64,000 nucleotides of DNA from Desulfovibrio sp. (GCA_030145055.1 JAQYWK010000001.1:806001-870000), one strand, 5' to 3'; positions 50,385 to 60,692 are shown, numbered from the stretch's first letter. Program-made: numbers and translations. The notes: a model not told the origin generated them from the sequence alone.

Positions 50385-52640
50385 ATGAAAATTTTTAGTA
50401 AATGGGGTTTAGCCGCAGGCTTTACCTCTTTGGTTTGCGTTTTTGCTGCAGTAATCATCATTTCTTCCTCCCTGACCTTTAGAAGAACGCTCACAGGGCT
50501 TTCCCATAATATAATGGAGAATATTGCTTCTTATACTCTTGATAAGTCTGAGGCATATTTGCGCCCTGCTGAAAAAGCAGCAGAACTGACCACCTTTTTG
50601 GCCGACAGCAATATCGTGAGCAGTGAAAATCCATACTCCATGATTAGCTATTTTTATCAGCAGATTGAACTTTATCCGCAGTTTACGGCTATCTATTATG
50701 GAAATATTGAAGGCGAGTTTTTTATGGCTTCGCGGTCAGATTCTATTGTGAAGAATGGATATTTTTCCAAAATAATCAGAAAATCTAAAGAAAGCCAGAA
50801 GGTTGAGCTGCTATGGACAACCCCTGGACATAAGGTTCTGGAAAAGAAGTTTGATCCGACCCATACATATGACCCCCGTTCCCGTCCGTGGTTCGTCTCT
50901 GCAGTCGAAAGCAGCGAAGTCATATGGACAGATCCATATGTGTTTTTTACCGCGCAAAAGCCGGGCATAACTACTGCTTGCCCGGTGTATGACAACGCAG
51001 GGAAGCTGCAGGGTGTCGTCGGGGTGGATATTACTATTGATGAGTTATCCACTTTTTTGAAGAAGTTAAAGATCGGTGAATCTGGCAAGGCTTTTATTGC
51101 CAACCGAAATGGTGATGTTGTGGCTTTCCCAGATTTATCCAAAGTTCAGGGTACTGTTGGCGAAGAGAATAAAGTCAGCCTCAGTAGAATGAGTGAACTT
51201 GATGATGAGGTTAGTCGTAAGGCCTATAACTCAATGCCTTCAGGGCAATTGTCCTCTACTCCGGTATATACTTCTTTCAGTCATAACGGTGAAACTTACA
51301 ATTCTATGTTTGTTCCCTTCACGGACCCTAGATGGCCTTGGATTATTGGGATTTATGTTCGTGAGGATGACTTTTTGGGTGACGTGATTGCCAATCGAAA
51401 CCAGAATATTGTTATTTCACTGTTTGTTGTTTTGCTTGCTGGGCTTGCTGGGTTGGTTGTGGCCAGACGTATTGAAAAGTCAAGAAAGGAAGCCGTAGCA
51501 GCTACGGATGCAAAGAGTCAGTTTTTAGCAAGCATGAGCCATGAAATTCGTACTCCGATGAATGTTATCCTTGGAACTTCTGATTTGCTCCAAGGAACTG
51601 AGCTTAGTGAAGAACAGCTTGAACTGGTTTCGCTTCTTGGAAATGCAGGAGACGGATTACTGAACTTGATCAATGATATTTTGGATATGTCAAAAGTTGA
51701 GTCCGGGCTTTTAGAATTAGAAAGTATAGATTTTAGTCCTCGTGAAGTTGTGCAGCAGACAGCTAAAATATTTGAGGTGGCCGCTTTACATAAAGGAATT
51801 CAAGTTGTTTGCAATATTTCGCCTGATGTTCCCAATTATGTTAAGGGCGATCCTTGCAGGCTTCGTCAGATATTGATCAACCTTATTGGTAACTCACTTA
51901 AATTCACAGTAAGCGGTGGTATCTATATTGATGTAAAACTCTTAAGTGATGCTAGTTCTGCTAAGAAACATATTGAGTTTGTTGTGCGTGATACAGGGCC
52001 GGGGATGGACAAGAGCGTAGTGGACAACATTTTTGAATCCTTTGTTCAAGCTGATTCTTCTGTTGCCCGTAAGCACGGAGGAACAGGTCTAGGGCTGGCG
52101 ATAAGCAAGCGTCTCAGCAATATGATGGATGGTGATATTTGCGCCCGGAGCGAGCTAGGTAAGGGCAGCTCATTTCTTGTAGATGCGTACTTTGATACGA
52201 GCAAGGTTGTTTCTGTATACTCGAAGGAAGTTGATGGTTCCGTTGAAAAAAACGTTGAGGTTCGGCCGCTGACCATCCTTTTGGTTGAAGATAGCGAAGA
52301 CAACCAGATGCTGTTTAAACACTACACTAAGAAAAGTCCTCATACAGTTGAAATTGCAGAAAATGGTAAAGTCGGAGTGGAGATGTTTAAAACAATCCGG
52401 CCGGATATCGTTTTTATGGATATAGAAATGCCAGTGATGGATGGTTATGAGGCAACAAAGGAAATCAGGCAATGGGAACGTGATTCCTGTCTTGTTCCAA
52501 CTGCAATTGTCGCTCTTTCGGCCCATGCACTGACGGGTGTGGAAGATTCTGTTCGAGCAGCCGGTTGTACTGGCTATATGACAAAGCCCTTTTCAAAGAA
52601 AAACCTTATGGAAGAACTCCAAGCTATTTTTCGGGCTTAA
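50385..52640 (+). CDS. Hybrid sensor histidine kinase/response regulator, tandem paralogue of the preceding gene
   Basis: Same architecture: 'YDPRSRPWFVSAV', 'MSHEIRTPMNVILGTSDLL', 'DTGPGMDKSVVDNIFESFVQAD', receiver 'LLVEDSEDN...VFMDIEMPVMDG...TKPF'. Confidence 0.96.
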   Translation: MKIFSKWGLAAGFTSLVCVFAAVIIISSSLTFRRTLTGLSHNIMENIASYTLDKSEAYLRPAEKAAELTTFLADSNIVSSENPYSMISYFYQQIELYPQFTAIYYGNIEGEFFMASRSDSIVKNGYFSKIIRKSKESQKVELLWTTPGHKVLEKKFDPTHTYDPRSRPWFVSAVESSEVIWTDPYVFFTAQKPGITTACPVYDNAGKLQGVVGVDITIDELSTFLKKLKIGESGKAFIANRNGDVVAFPDLSKVQGTVGEENKVSLSRMSELDDEVSRKAYNSMPSGQLSSTPVYTSFSHNGETYNSMFVPFTDPRWPWIIGIYVREDDFLGDVIANRNQNIVISLFVVLLAGLAGLVVARRIEKSRKEAVAATDAKSQFLASMSHEIRTPMNVILGTSDLLQGTELSEEQLELVSLLGNAGDGLLNLINDILDMSKVESGLLELESIDFSPREVVQQTAKIFEVAALHKGIQVVCNISPDVPNYVKGDPCRLRQILINLIGNSLKFTVSGGIYIDVKLLSDASSAKKHIEFVVRDTGPGMDKSVVDNIFESFVQADSSVARKHGGTGLGLAISKRLSNMMDGDICARSELGKGSSFLVDAYFDTSKVVSVYSKEVDGSVEKNVEVRPLTILLVEDSEDNQMLFKHYTKKSPHTVEIAENGKVGVEMFKTIRPDIVFMDIEMPVMDGYEATKEIRQWERDSCLVPTAIVALSAHALTGVEDSVRAAGCTGYMTKPFSKKNLMEELQAIFRA

Positions 52641-52649
52641 AGGGTCCCT

Positions 52650-55418
52650 CTACGTTTGCGGGGAATCTTTCTCTTCAATTGAGAAGCATAGAGTGAAGCG
52701 AGTCCAAAGTCCTGGTTCGGATTCAACTTCCATTGTGCCGTTGTGCTGATCTGTGACAATAAAGTACGATACTGATAGCCCTAGGCCTGTTCCTTTTCCA
52801 ACTTTCTTGGTTGTGTAGAACGGCTCAAATATACGAAGGCGTGTTTTTTCATCCATGCCCGGGCCGTTGTCTTCTATTTCAACTTCCACTGTGCTGCCTT
52901 TTTTCCTTATCCGGAGGATGAATTTAGGATTGTCGTCGTGGTAGTCTTTCTCAGCCATGGCTTCAGCCCCGTTTTTCAACAGATTCAAGAAAACTTGCTG
53001 AATTTCATTTCCCTCACAACGCACGTTCGGGATCGCGTATTCGTATCGGCGAACAATTTCAATTTTGCGAAAATCATATTGGTTTTTTAAATCGTATTCA
53101 TTTGAGGCTAGCTCTAATGTTTTGTCTAGTAGTTCAGCTAGATTGAAGGAGCCAATTGACTTTTCACTTTTTCTGCTGAAGTTAAGCATATTACTGACGA
53201 TTGTAGCAGCTCTTTGGCCTGATTCCTGAATTGAATTCAGCATTTTTAGTATGTCCCGCTCAGTCAGGTATTTCCGGACATCTTCTAGAGATATATTGCA
53301 TTTCGCAGCTGTGATTTCATTTTGTTTAAGATCGCCAAAAATGCGCCGGTTTATATTGTGGCTGTGTCCAAGAATGGCGGCAAGTGGATTGTTAATTTCA
53401 TGTGCCATGCCTGCTGCAAGCCCCCCTACAGACATCATCTTTTCGGACTGTACCATCACTTGCTCGAGTCTTACTCGCTCTGTCACATCATCGACGCGAA
53501 TTACCGCGCCTTCAACTCCATCCTCTATGAGGGGGTATATTGTGATGTCTTCGTAATGGATATCCCTGTAATCCGGTGTGTGGGTTTGTTTTAGGTTCGT
53601 TTGCTTCTGTTTTGTCGAAATTGCAATATTGACTCGGCTCATTTCATTCGCCAGATGCGGAATTACATCTTTTAGGTGCGTCCCTATTGCTTCTTCAATA
53701 GAGCATCCTGTGACTTTTTCAGCTTCAAGGTTCCACTGAGTGATAATCCCACTCGGGCTGACTCCTATGAGCATGGATGGCATAGAATTAATGATATTTG
53801 CGAGATAGTTTCTTAAATCCCGAAGATTTTTTTCGCTCTGGATAAGGGTTTGATGTTCTCGTATACGATTTACAGCTACAGCAAGCAGGTCAGCAATAAC
53901 TTGGATCGTGGACAAGTCCTGATGCGTGTATCCTTGGGGGGAATTGGCTACAACGATTTGTCCCATTAGTTCGGTTTGATACGTGGCTGAAACTGATAAA
54001 AAATTCTTTAAAGATATGTGCCCTTCCGGCAGGCTATTTGCCTCGAAATATTTTTCAGGGTCGTTTGAATAAAAGTTCGGCTCGGTATTGAGTGTATGGT
54101 CCCAGAGCATGCCGTGACTTATTTCCTTTCCTGAATAAATCGGATTGTTGCCGTATGTAAGAGGGCAGATACGTTTTTTTGTGGAAGATTTGTTGATTTC
54201 TGGCTGTGTTTGCGGGTCGTATATGATTGGATCAATGGTGTTTATGAAAGCATACTCACTCATGGTCAGTTCGAGGACCCACTCATGCACAACTTTTGAT
54301 AAAGCCCTGATTGATGTTTTTTCTGTAAGTGTACGGACTATTTCAGCTTGAGCTTTATTAATTTGAGCTTCGTGAAAAATTTCATCTTCGCGGATGCCGA
54401 TGGCTTCTGCCATATCGTTGAAGCTGGCGGCTAGGGCTCCGAATTCCTTATATTCCGGTTTAATTCTAACGTCATACTCCCCCAAAGAAACAGCTTCAGT
54501 CCGTTCAGTGAGAGTTTGTATTGGTTTGAACAGCATCTTTCGGAAATATGCGATAGCTACGAGCCCTGAAAGCGTGATGAGTAAGACTGCAACAAGTGCG
54601 AACGAGCGTAGGTAGTGTACTGGACCCAATGTCTCATCTTTGGGTTGGAAGACTAGAACAAGCCATTTGGTGCCTTTAATCTGAGCAACACTGGCAATTC
54701 CCTGTTCTGAATTAAATTCGGAGTTATATGTCCCTTCATTGCCGGATAAACCTAATTTTACCGCAGGCATGTTGAGTAGATTTATTCCTCTAAGAGTTAA
54801 TGAAGCGTTCGAGTGCCCTATAATAATGCCTTTTTTGTCCAGTATGGAAATAAACCCTTTTGCGGACGGGTGAGTTACTTGGGTAATTTCACTTAGTACT
54901 TTCAGATTGACGTGCCCAGAAATTACCCCGCCAGGAAAAGCCAGAGAAATCGTAACCATCGGAGTGGCGGTTTGTCCTGATATAAAAGAGTCGGTCCATT
55001 GTACTCCATTGGATTCTTGTGCTTTTATAAAGAAAGGTTGGCGAGAAAGATCAATTCCTATCAAGTCATTATTTTCAGGCGCAACCGCAATAACGTGCCC
55101 TGAGTCGTCGAGAACTTGAACTTTTTGAAAGATCCTACCGAATTCTTGTAAGGCTTTCAGTCGTGAGGTCAGTTGTTCTTTTGTTGGATTCGTTTCGGCA
55201 TATTTACTGACGTCTATTAAGTCTTGAGTGGGCTCTTTAAGTATATACCATGTCTGTATGTTTATGGATTCAGCCAGATTCATATTGCGCTGAGATATGT
55301 CGTCAATTATTTGCGAGCCAAGGTATGACGAGCCTATAAAGATAAGAGACGCTGTGAACAACGATAGAATCACAAGCCCGAAAACGACTCGTCTATGTAA
55401 ACTTGTATTTTTTTTCAT
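52650..55418 (-). CDS. Multidomain sensor histidine kinase (periplasmic Cache-like, HAMP, GAF-like, PAS, HisKA/HATPase)
   Basis: HAMP 'KPIQTLTERTEAVSLGEYDVRI', PAS 'NIINSMPSMLIGVSPSGIITQWNLEAEKVTGCSIEE', H-box 'GMAHEINNPLAAILGH', 'DNGPGMDEKTRLRIFEPFYTTKKVGKGTGLGLS'. Confidence 0.95.
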   Translation of the reverse strand: MKKNTSLHRRVVFGLVILSLFTASLIFIGSSYLGSQIIDDISQRNMNLAESINIQTWYILKEPTQDLIDVSKYAETNPTKEQLTSRLKALQEFGRIFQKVQVLDDSGHVIAVAPENNDLIGIDLSRQPFFIKAQESNGVQWTDSFISGQTATPMVTISLAFPGGVISGHVNLKVLSEITQVTHPSAKGFISILDKKGIIIGHSNASLTLRGINLLNMPAVKLGLSGNEGTYNSEFNSEQGIASVAQIKGTKWLVLVFQPKDETLGPVHYLRSFALVAVLLITLSGLVAIAYFRKMLFKPIQTLTERTEAVSLGEYDVRIKPEYKEFGALAASFNDMAEAIGIREDEIFHEAQINKAQAEIVRTLTEKTSIRALSKVVHEWVLELTMSEYAFINTIDPIIYDPQTQPEINKSSTKKRICPLTYGNNPIYSGKEISHGMLWDHTLNTEPNFYSNDPEKYFEANSLPEGHISLKNFLSVSATYQTELMGQIVVANSPQGYTHQDLSTIQVIADLLAVAVNRIREHQTLIQSEKNLRDLRNYLANIINSMPSMLIGVSPSGIITQWNLEAEKVTGCSIEEAIGTHLKDVIPHLANEMSRVNIAISTKQKQTNLKQTHTPDYRDIHYEDITIYPLIEDGVEGAVIRVDDVTERVRLEQVMVQSEKMMSVGGLAAGMAHEINNPLAAILGHSHNINRRIFGDLKQNEITAAKCNISLEDVRKYLTERDILKMLNSIQESGQRAATIVSNMLNFSRKSEKSIGSFNLAELLDKTLELASNEYDLKNQYDFRKIEIVRRYEYAIPNVRCEGNEIQQVFLNLLKNGAEAMAEKDYHDDNPKFILRIRKKGSTVEVEIEDNGPGMDEKTRLRIFEPFYTTKKVGKGTGLGLSVSYFIVTDQHNGTMEVESEPGLWTRFTLCFSIEEKDSPQT

Positions 55419-56551
55419 GGAGTATCAATTATGATAAACTTACCATCTTTGATGGTTTGTAAAAAAAGATCGCCCGAGATATCTCCGTTTTTGTCCACAT
55501 CAAACTCTCCCTGAATGCCTTTATAAGGGCTGCCTTCAATAATTAATTCATTGAGTTTTTTTTGTGAACCTTTAGATGCTTCCTTAAGGGCTTCGGCTAA
55601 CATAAATACGGCATCATGATTAAATGAAGAGCAATAGTTTGGGGCTTTTGCGAATCTAGCTTTGTAGTTGTTTATAAATTGTGTATGGCTAGGCAGTGTG
55701 GATTTTGAATTGAATGCGATATAAAGAAGTAAACCTTCAACGGCAGAGCCTCCTTCAGTAATAAGCTCTTTTGAGGCAGCCCATGAAGAGGAAAAACATT
55801 GTATGTTGCTACCTTTTAGGCGTAACTGCTGAAGAATCATAGCCGTTGCCAAAGGGGCTGTAACCATAAGCAAGCCGTCTGGATTGCTCGCAATAATTTC
55901 ATCTGCCAGTTTTGAAAACGAAAGATTGTTTTGCGAGTTGAAATGAATCGACTCGACTACTTCTCCGCCGAACTCATTTACTTTTTTTTCGAAGCTAGTG
56001 GCAATGGGAGCTGTGTAAGCTAAGTTGTCGTCGTCAGAGATTATCGCGAGTCGCTTGAGACCTTTGTCCGATGCAGCTAATTCACCCATTTTACTTCCGA
56101 AGATCGAAGTTGACGTGTACATTTTTATGAAAAAATCTTCTTTTTTTGCCATGAAATCGCCAGCAATAACTGGCCCAATAGTCAGGATTTCATTATCATT
56201 AATAAGGTCTAAAATTTCTTTTGCGGACGCAGATGTAAGCGGCCCGATGATTGCTTGAACATTTTGAGCAATAAGTTGTTTTGTAACGGTTAGCGCCATG
56301 TCTGAAGATGACTGGTCATCTCTTACCACGAGTTGTAGTTTTCTGCCGTTTATGCCGTTGCTCGCATTTATTTCCTCGACAGCCATTAGGGCTCCATCCC
56401 TGCATGTTGTTCCTAAATCAGAAAATTTACCGGTTAAACTACCGATATATCCAATGCGGATCGGTGGCTCGGGCTGTGAAAAATGAAACCATGCGAAAAT
56501 AAAAATACCTGCAAACAATATAATAAATAAAGCGGTAAGTTTTTTGTTCAT
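55415..56551 (-). CDS. Type 1 periplasmic binding protein (LivJ/branched-chain-like)
   Basis: 'RIGYIGSLTGKFSDLGTTCRDGALMAVEEINASNGINGRKLQLVVRDDQSSSDMALTVTKQLIAQNVQAIIGPLTSASAKEI'; 4-bp overlap with the kinase. Confidence 0.93.
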   Translation of the reverse strand: MNKKLTALFIILFAGIFIFAWFHFSQPEPPIRIGYIGSLTGKFSDLGTTCRDGALMAVEEINASNGINGRKLQLVVRDDQSSSDMALTVTKQLIAQNVQAIIGPLTSASAKEILDLINDNEILTIGPVIAGDFMAKKEDFFIKMYTSTSIFGSKMGELAASDKGLKRLAIISDDDNLAYTAPIATSFEKKVNEFGGEVVESIHFNSQNNLSFSKLADEIIASNPDGLLMVTAPLATAMILQQLRLKGSNIQCFSSSWAASKELITEGGSAVEGLLLYIAFNSKSTLPSHTQFINNYKARFAKAPNYCSSFNHDAVFMLAEALKEASKGSQKKLNELIIEGSPYKGIQGEFDVDKNGDISGDLFLQTIKDGKFIIIDTP

Positions 56552-56998
56552 AAGTGCTCTTCTTAAAAAGTATTTCTTATAAGTGTAGTTCGATTAAGTT
56601 GGGCGAATATAAATAAAAGGTCTTTCAATAATCATAGCATACTTAGTTGGCATTGTTAACTTAATATTGGGTGATCTACCGTCTAGAGTAGAGAGGGGCC
56701 TGATGTGAGCAAGGATAGCCTTACGGAGGCAAGTAGGAAGTTTGAGAATTGTTTAAGTCATAGAAACTCTCAAAGTAAATTTAGAGTGTTCGCATAATAC
56801 AAGATGGTTTGGTGTTTTAAAACTGGTAAAAATCCCTAAAAGACCCTATTCATTTCTTTAGAATAAATTACGAGAATTAGAGATAGTTCGTTTCGAGAAT
56901 GGGTATGTTCTAAAATTTCTCTGTTCTTAGGATTATGGTGCAAAACCTGCTCTCGGGGAAGTGAATTGCTGTTGGGGCAGACTCTATGACGTGGATGA

Positions 56999-58177
56999 AT
57001 GGATTTTTTATATGCGAGTGTTAGTGGAGTTAAAGTGAAAGTATTTAAGCCTTTTATTGATTACTACGGTGAGAACGAAATTTCTCCAGTAGCGCAAGAT
57101 ATATCAAATATTACAAAGCATTTTGAAATGAGGAATTCCCTCTATATGGCTTTGGGCATCCCTTCTCGTTTAATCGAGGGACGCAGTGTTATAGAATTTG
57201 GCCCGGGCAGCGGGTATAATGCTTTGTTTACTTTATCACTATCGCCTGCAAAGTACTTGCTCGTAGAAGGTAATCCTACAGGGCTCAAGAATATAGGGCA
57301 GCTTTTTGCCGGTAGGGATAATGTTGAGAATCTGCATGTTGTTGAATCATATATAGAGGAATTTAATACTGCAGAAAAATTTGACCTTGTTATCTGTGAA
57401 GGGGTTATCTCAAATCAGCTTAATCCTTCTGAGTTTTTGAAACATGTTGCCTCTTTTTCCGCTTCCTCAGGACTTGTCGTAATTAATTGTATGGATAGTG
57501 TCTCTTTTTTAAGTGAAAATCTTAGAAGGTTTGTTTCATTTTATATGACAGATGCGGACCTTCCTGTTCGTGATAATGTGGAAAAGCTTCTTCCCGTATG
57601 GAAGGATCATCTCGATAGTATAAAGGATATGACCCGCCCCCACGAAGATTGGATTCTTGATAATATGTTGCAACCCCTTAATGGGGCAATGTTGTCAATT
57701 TCTGATGCGGTTAAGGCTTTAAGGGATGACTTTTATGTGTATAAAGCCTCTCCTGATTTTTTTACTGATTGGAGATGGTTTAAGAAAATTCATGGGGACG
57801 AGCGCGATAAAACTAATGATATTGTACTAAATGAATATGAAAGAAGTGTTCATAATCTTTTAGATTATAAGAAAGAATTTAGCCCACGTGATCCTAAAGA
57901 AAATCTCCAGCTTCTTGAATTATGTGAGAGGGTAAACTCCGATGTTACACAATTTATGGTTTCTCGTGACCCTAAATATGTGGAGCTAATATTAGAGCTA
58001 ACCAAGCAGATAGAGTGTAATTTGAAAAGTGTTGATAGTGATTTTAGTAAAATATTTGAGGACTATAGAAACGGGCTTAATCAGGTGGTTTCTGGCGTTA
58101 CCGATATTGACTTTGGACACTTTACTTCTTTCTTTGGCCGAGGGCAGCAGTATTTATCATTTGTCAGACATGAGTAG
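56999..58177 (+). CDS. Class I SAM methyltransferase
   Basis: 'SVIEFGPGSGYNALFTLSLSPAKYLLVEGNPTGLKNI', 'KFDLVICEGVISNQLNPSEFLKHVASFSASSGLVVINCMD'. Confidence 0.8.
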   Translation: MDFLYASVSGVKVKVFKPFIDYYGENEISPVAQDISNITKHFEMRNSLYMALGIPSRLIEGRSVIEFGPGSGYNALFTLSLSPAKYLLVEGNPTGLKNIGQLFAGRDNVENLHVVESYIEEFNTAEKFDLVICEGVISNQLNPSEFLKHVASFSASSGLVVINCMDSVSFLSENLRRFVSFYMTDADLPVRDNVEKLLPVWKDHLDSIKDMTRPHEDWILDNMLQPLNGAMLSISDAVKALRDDFYVYKASPDFFTDWRWFKKIHGDERDKTNDIVLNEYERSVHNLLDYKKEFSPRDPKENLQLLELCERVNSDVTQFMVSRDPKYVELILELTKQIECNLKSVDSDFSKIFEDYRNGLNQVVSGVTDIDFGHFTSFFGRGQQYLSFVRHE

Positions 58178-58219
58178 TGTGCAAAGAGTGATTTAATTAC
58201 TCTTATTTCAGGGGTTTAA

Positions 58220-59086
58220 ATGAAATTTCCCGTATTCATTTCAGAAGTCTCCAGTAATCATGATTGTGATTTAAACCGCTGTTATGAATTTATTGATACA
58301 TCGGCGCGTATTGGGTGCGGCGCAGTGAAATTTCAACTGTTTAAAGTTGATGAATTATTCGCTCCGGAAATACTTGAAAATAGCGAAGAGCATAGAAACA
58401 GAAAGCAGTGGGAACTTCCAGAATCCTTTATTCCAAAACTCTCGATCCGCTGCAAAAATGCAGATATCGCCTTTTCCTGCACGCCTTTTTATTTAGATGC
58501 TGTTGATATTCTCGCGCCATATGTAGATTTTTTTAAAATAGCTTCATACGAGTTGCTTTGGGATGACTTGCTCCACGCGTCTGCATCGACCGGAAAGCCT
58601 GTGGTTCTTTCAACCGGCATGGCGAATATGGATGAGATAGCGCATGCCGTGACTGTTCTTCGTAAAGCGGGTTGTTCTGATTTGACTTTGCTTCACTGCG
58701 TATCGGGCTATCCCACCCCTCCTGAACAGGCAAATTTGTCCGCGATTGATACTTTACGGAATGCATTCGGCTGTGACATCGGCTGGTCAGATCATACTGT
58801 TGAAGAAGGGGTTGTAGCACGGGCTGTTCATAAGTACGGCGCTAGCATGATTGAATTTCATCTTGATCTTGATGAGAAAGGGGCGGAGTATTCGGGGGGG
58901 CATTGCTGGCTTCCTGAACCTGCTGAAAATCTAATCAAAAATGTTCGTATTGGTCTAACCGCTGACGGTAATGGTATTAAAGAATCTGCCGCGGCAGAGT
59001 TGCCGGACCGAGATTGGCGTGCTGATCCTAAAGATGGTTTGCGCCCGTTAACAAATTTACGAAAAAGCTTCATTGGGCGTGATTAA
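58220..59086 (+). CDS. NeuB/SpsE-family sialic-acid-synthase-like protein without C-terminal SAF domain
   Basis: 'FISEVSSNHDCDLNRCYEFIDTSARIGCGAVKFQLFKVDELFAP', 'FSCTPFYLDAVDIL', 'FFKIASYELLWDDLLHASASTGKPVVLSTGMANMDEI', 'LLHCVSGYPTPPEQANLSAIDTLRNAFGCDIGWSDHT'. Confidence 0.92.
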   Translation: MKFPVFISEVSSNHDCDLNRCYEFIDTSARIGCGAVKFQLFKVDELFAPEILENSEEHRNRKQWELPESFIPKLSIRCKNADIAFSCTPFYLDAVDILAPYVDFFKIASYELLWDDLLHASASTGKPVVLSTGMANMDEIAHAVTVLRKAGCSDLTLLHCVSGYPTPPEQANLSAIDTLRNAFGCDIGWSDHTVEEGVVARAVHKYGASMIEFHLDLDEKGAEYSGGHCWLPEPAENLIKNVRIGLTADGNGIKESAAAELPDRDWRADPKDGLRPLTNLRKSFIGRD

Positions 59087-59149
59087 ATATTCGCGGTTTA
59101 TGGGTATTCAGCTTTAAATGGTATCTTTTTTTGAGAGTAAAAAGGAAAT

Positions 59150-60682
59150 ATGATGACCAGCCTTGATAATAAAATTAAGACAGTTTCTGAGCTTTCAGAA
59201 ATAGCTGCCGAGCTGAAAGAGCAAGGCAAAAAGATAGTGCTTTGTCACGGCGTTTTCGATCTTTTGCATATTGGGCATATCCGCTACCTGAATCAGGCTA
59301 AAGAACATGGCGATATCTTAATAGTAAGTCTCACCCCTGATCGCTTCGTGGACAAAGGGCCTGACCGGCCGGCTTTTACAGAGGTTTTGCGCGCTGAGGC
59401 TCTGGCATCTCTTGGTGAAGCTGATTATGTGACAATTAATGAATGGCCCACAGCAGAAGAGACCCTTCGTTTAATTCGCCCGGACGTTTATGCTAAAGGG
59501 GATGAATTTAAGGATGTTGACAGTGACCCCGCTGGCAAGATTGGTGGCGAGGCTGATGTCGTAAAAGAAATCGGGGCAAAGCTTGTATTTACTTCAGATA
59601 TTGTTTTCAGCTCATCTAATCTCATCAATCGTTATTTGACGCAGAATAGTGAAGAAATGAATGAGTATCTACAGATGTTTAGAGCTCGCTACGAGTTGAA
59701 CGATATTCTGTCCATGCTTGATAAAATGAGTGAATTAAAGGTGCTGGTCGTAGGTGATACGATTCTTGATGAGTACCAGATAGCCGCAACTTTGGGGAAA
59801 TCCTCAAAAGACCCGATCCTTGCTCTGAAGTATCAATCTCATGAGCTATACGCAGGCGGTGGACTCGCTGTTGCCAACCACGTTGCTAATTTTGCAGGTG
59901 AGGTCACTTTGCTTTCAATGCTTGGTGATACTGATAGGTATGAAGATTTTATTCGCGAGAAACTGAACCCTAAAATTGAGCCGTATTTTTTCACCCGCCC
60001 TAATTCTCCGACTACATTAAAACGAAGATTTATTGATGGCTATTCGCTTAGCAAAGTGATGGAAATGTACATCATGAATGATGATCCTTTGCCAAGTAAT
60101 GTAGATTCTGCTCTCTGTGATCAGTTGGAACAGTTGCTCGGAGGTTATGACGTTGTTATTGTCGCTGATTTTGGGCACGGTCTCGTTACTCCGAATATGG
60201 TTGAACTGTTGTCTTCGAAAGCTCCATATTTGGCTGTAAATACGCAAGCCAATGCCGGAAACAGGGGTTTTAATACTATAGGAAAGTATCCAAGCGTTGA
60301 TTTTTTCTCTCTTGCTGAGCATGAATTACGTCTTGAGACTAGAGATCAGGTAAACGATCTTCGTCCTTTGCTCATCGAAGTAGGCAAGAAGCTTGATGTG
60401 AAATTAGCAATGGTGACTCAGGGGAGTCGCGGTTGCTCATTATGGAATCCTGAAAGTGAATTCGTTAAGATCCCGTCATTTATTTCAAATGTTGTAGATA
60501 GAGTCGGGGCCGGAGATGCTCTGTTTTCAGTTTCCGCCATGGCAGGATCCATGGGCCTTCATGAAGAACTTGTCGGCTTTTTTGGTAATGTAGCTGGTTC
60601 TCTAGCTGTGCAGATTATGGGTAATGATAAGTCTATCAATAAAGAGGCCATGAAAAAGTACATAACTGCAACTCTCAAATAA
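59150..60682 (+). CDS. Bifunctional nucleotidyltransferase/PfkB sugar kinase (HldE-like, domains in swapped order)
   Basis: N-terminal 'KIVLCHGVFDLLHIGHIRYLNQAKEHGDILIVSLTPDRFV' (cytidylyltransferase-like); C-terminal 'VLVVGDTILDEYQ...YAGGGLAVANHVANFAGEVTLLSMLGD...DRVGAGDALFSVSAM' (PfkB/RfaE kinase). Confidence 0.92.
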   Translation: MMTSLDNKIKTVSELSEIAAELKEQGKKIVLCHGVFDLLHIGHIRYLNQAKEHGDILIVSLTPDRFVDKGPDRPAFTEVLRAEALASLGEADYVTINEWPTAEETLRLIRPDVYAKGDEFKDVDSDPAGKIGGEADVVKEIGAKLVFTSDIVFSSSNLINRYLTQNSEEMNEYLQMFRARYELNDILSMLDKMSELKVLVVGDTILDEYQIAATLGKSSKDPILALKYQSHELYAGGGLAVANHVANFAGEVTLLSMLGDTDRYEDFIREKLNPKIEPYFFTRPNSPTTLKRRFIDGYSLSKVMEMYIMNDDPLPSNVDSALCDQLEQLLGGYDVVIVADFGHGLVTPNMVELLSSKAPYLAVNTQANAGNRGFNTIGKYPSVDFFSLAEHELRLETRDQVNDLRPLLIEVGKKLDVKLAMVTQGSRGCSLWNPESEFVKIPSFISNVVDRVGAGDALFSVSAMAGSMGLHEELVGFFGNVAGSLAVQIMGNDKSINKEAMKKYITATLK

Positions 60683-60692
60683 AGATTAGGTT

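Noticed and set aside
56552-56998. 450-bp intergenic gap before the glycan cluster as an ncRNA
   Set aside because: AT-rich, no strong inverted repeat or conserved motif seen; simplest reading is a divergent promoter region.
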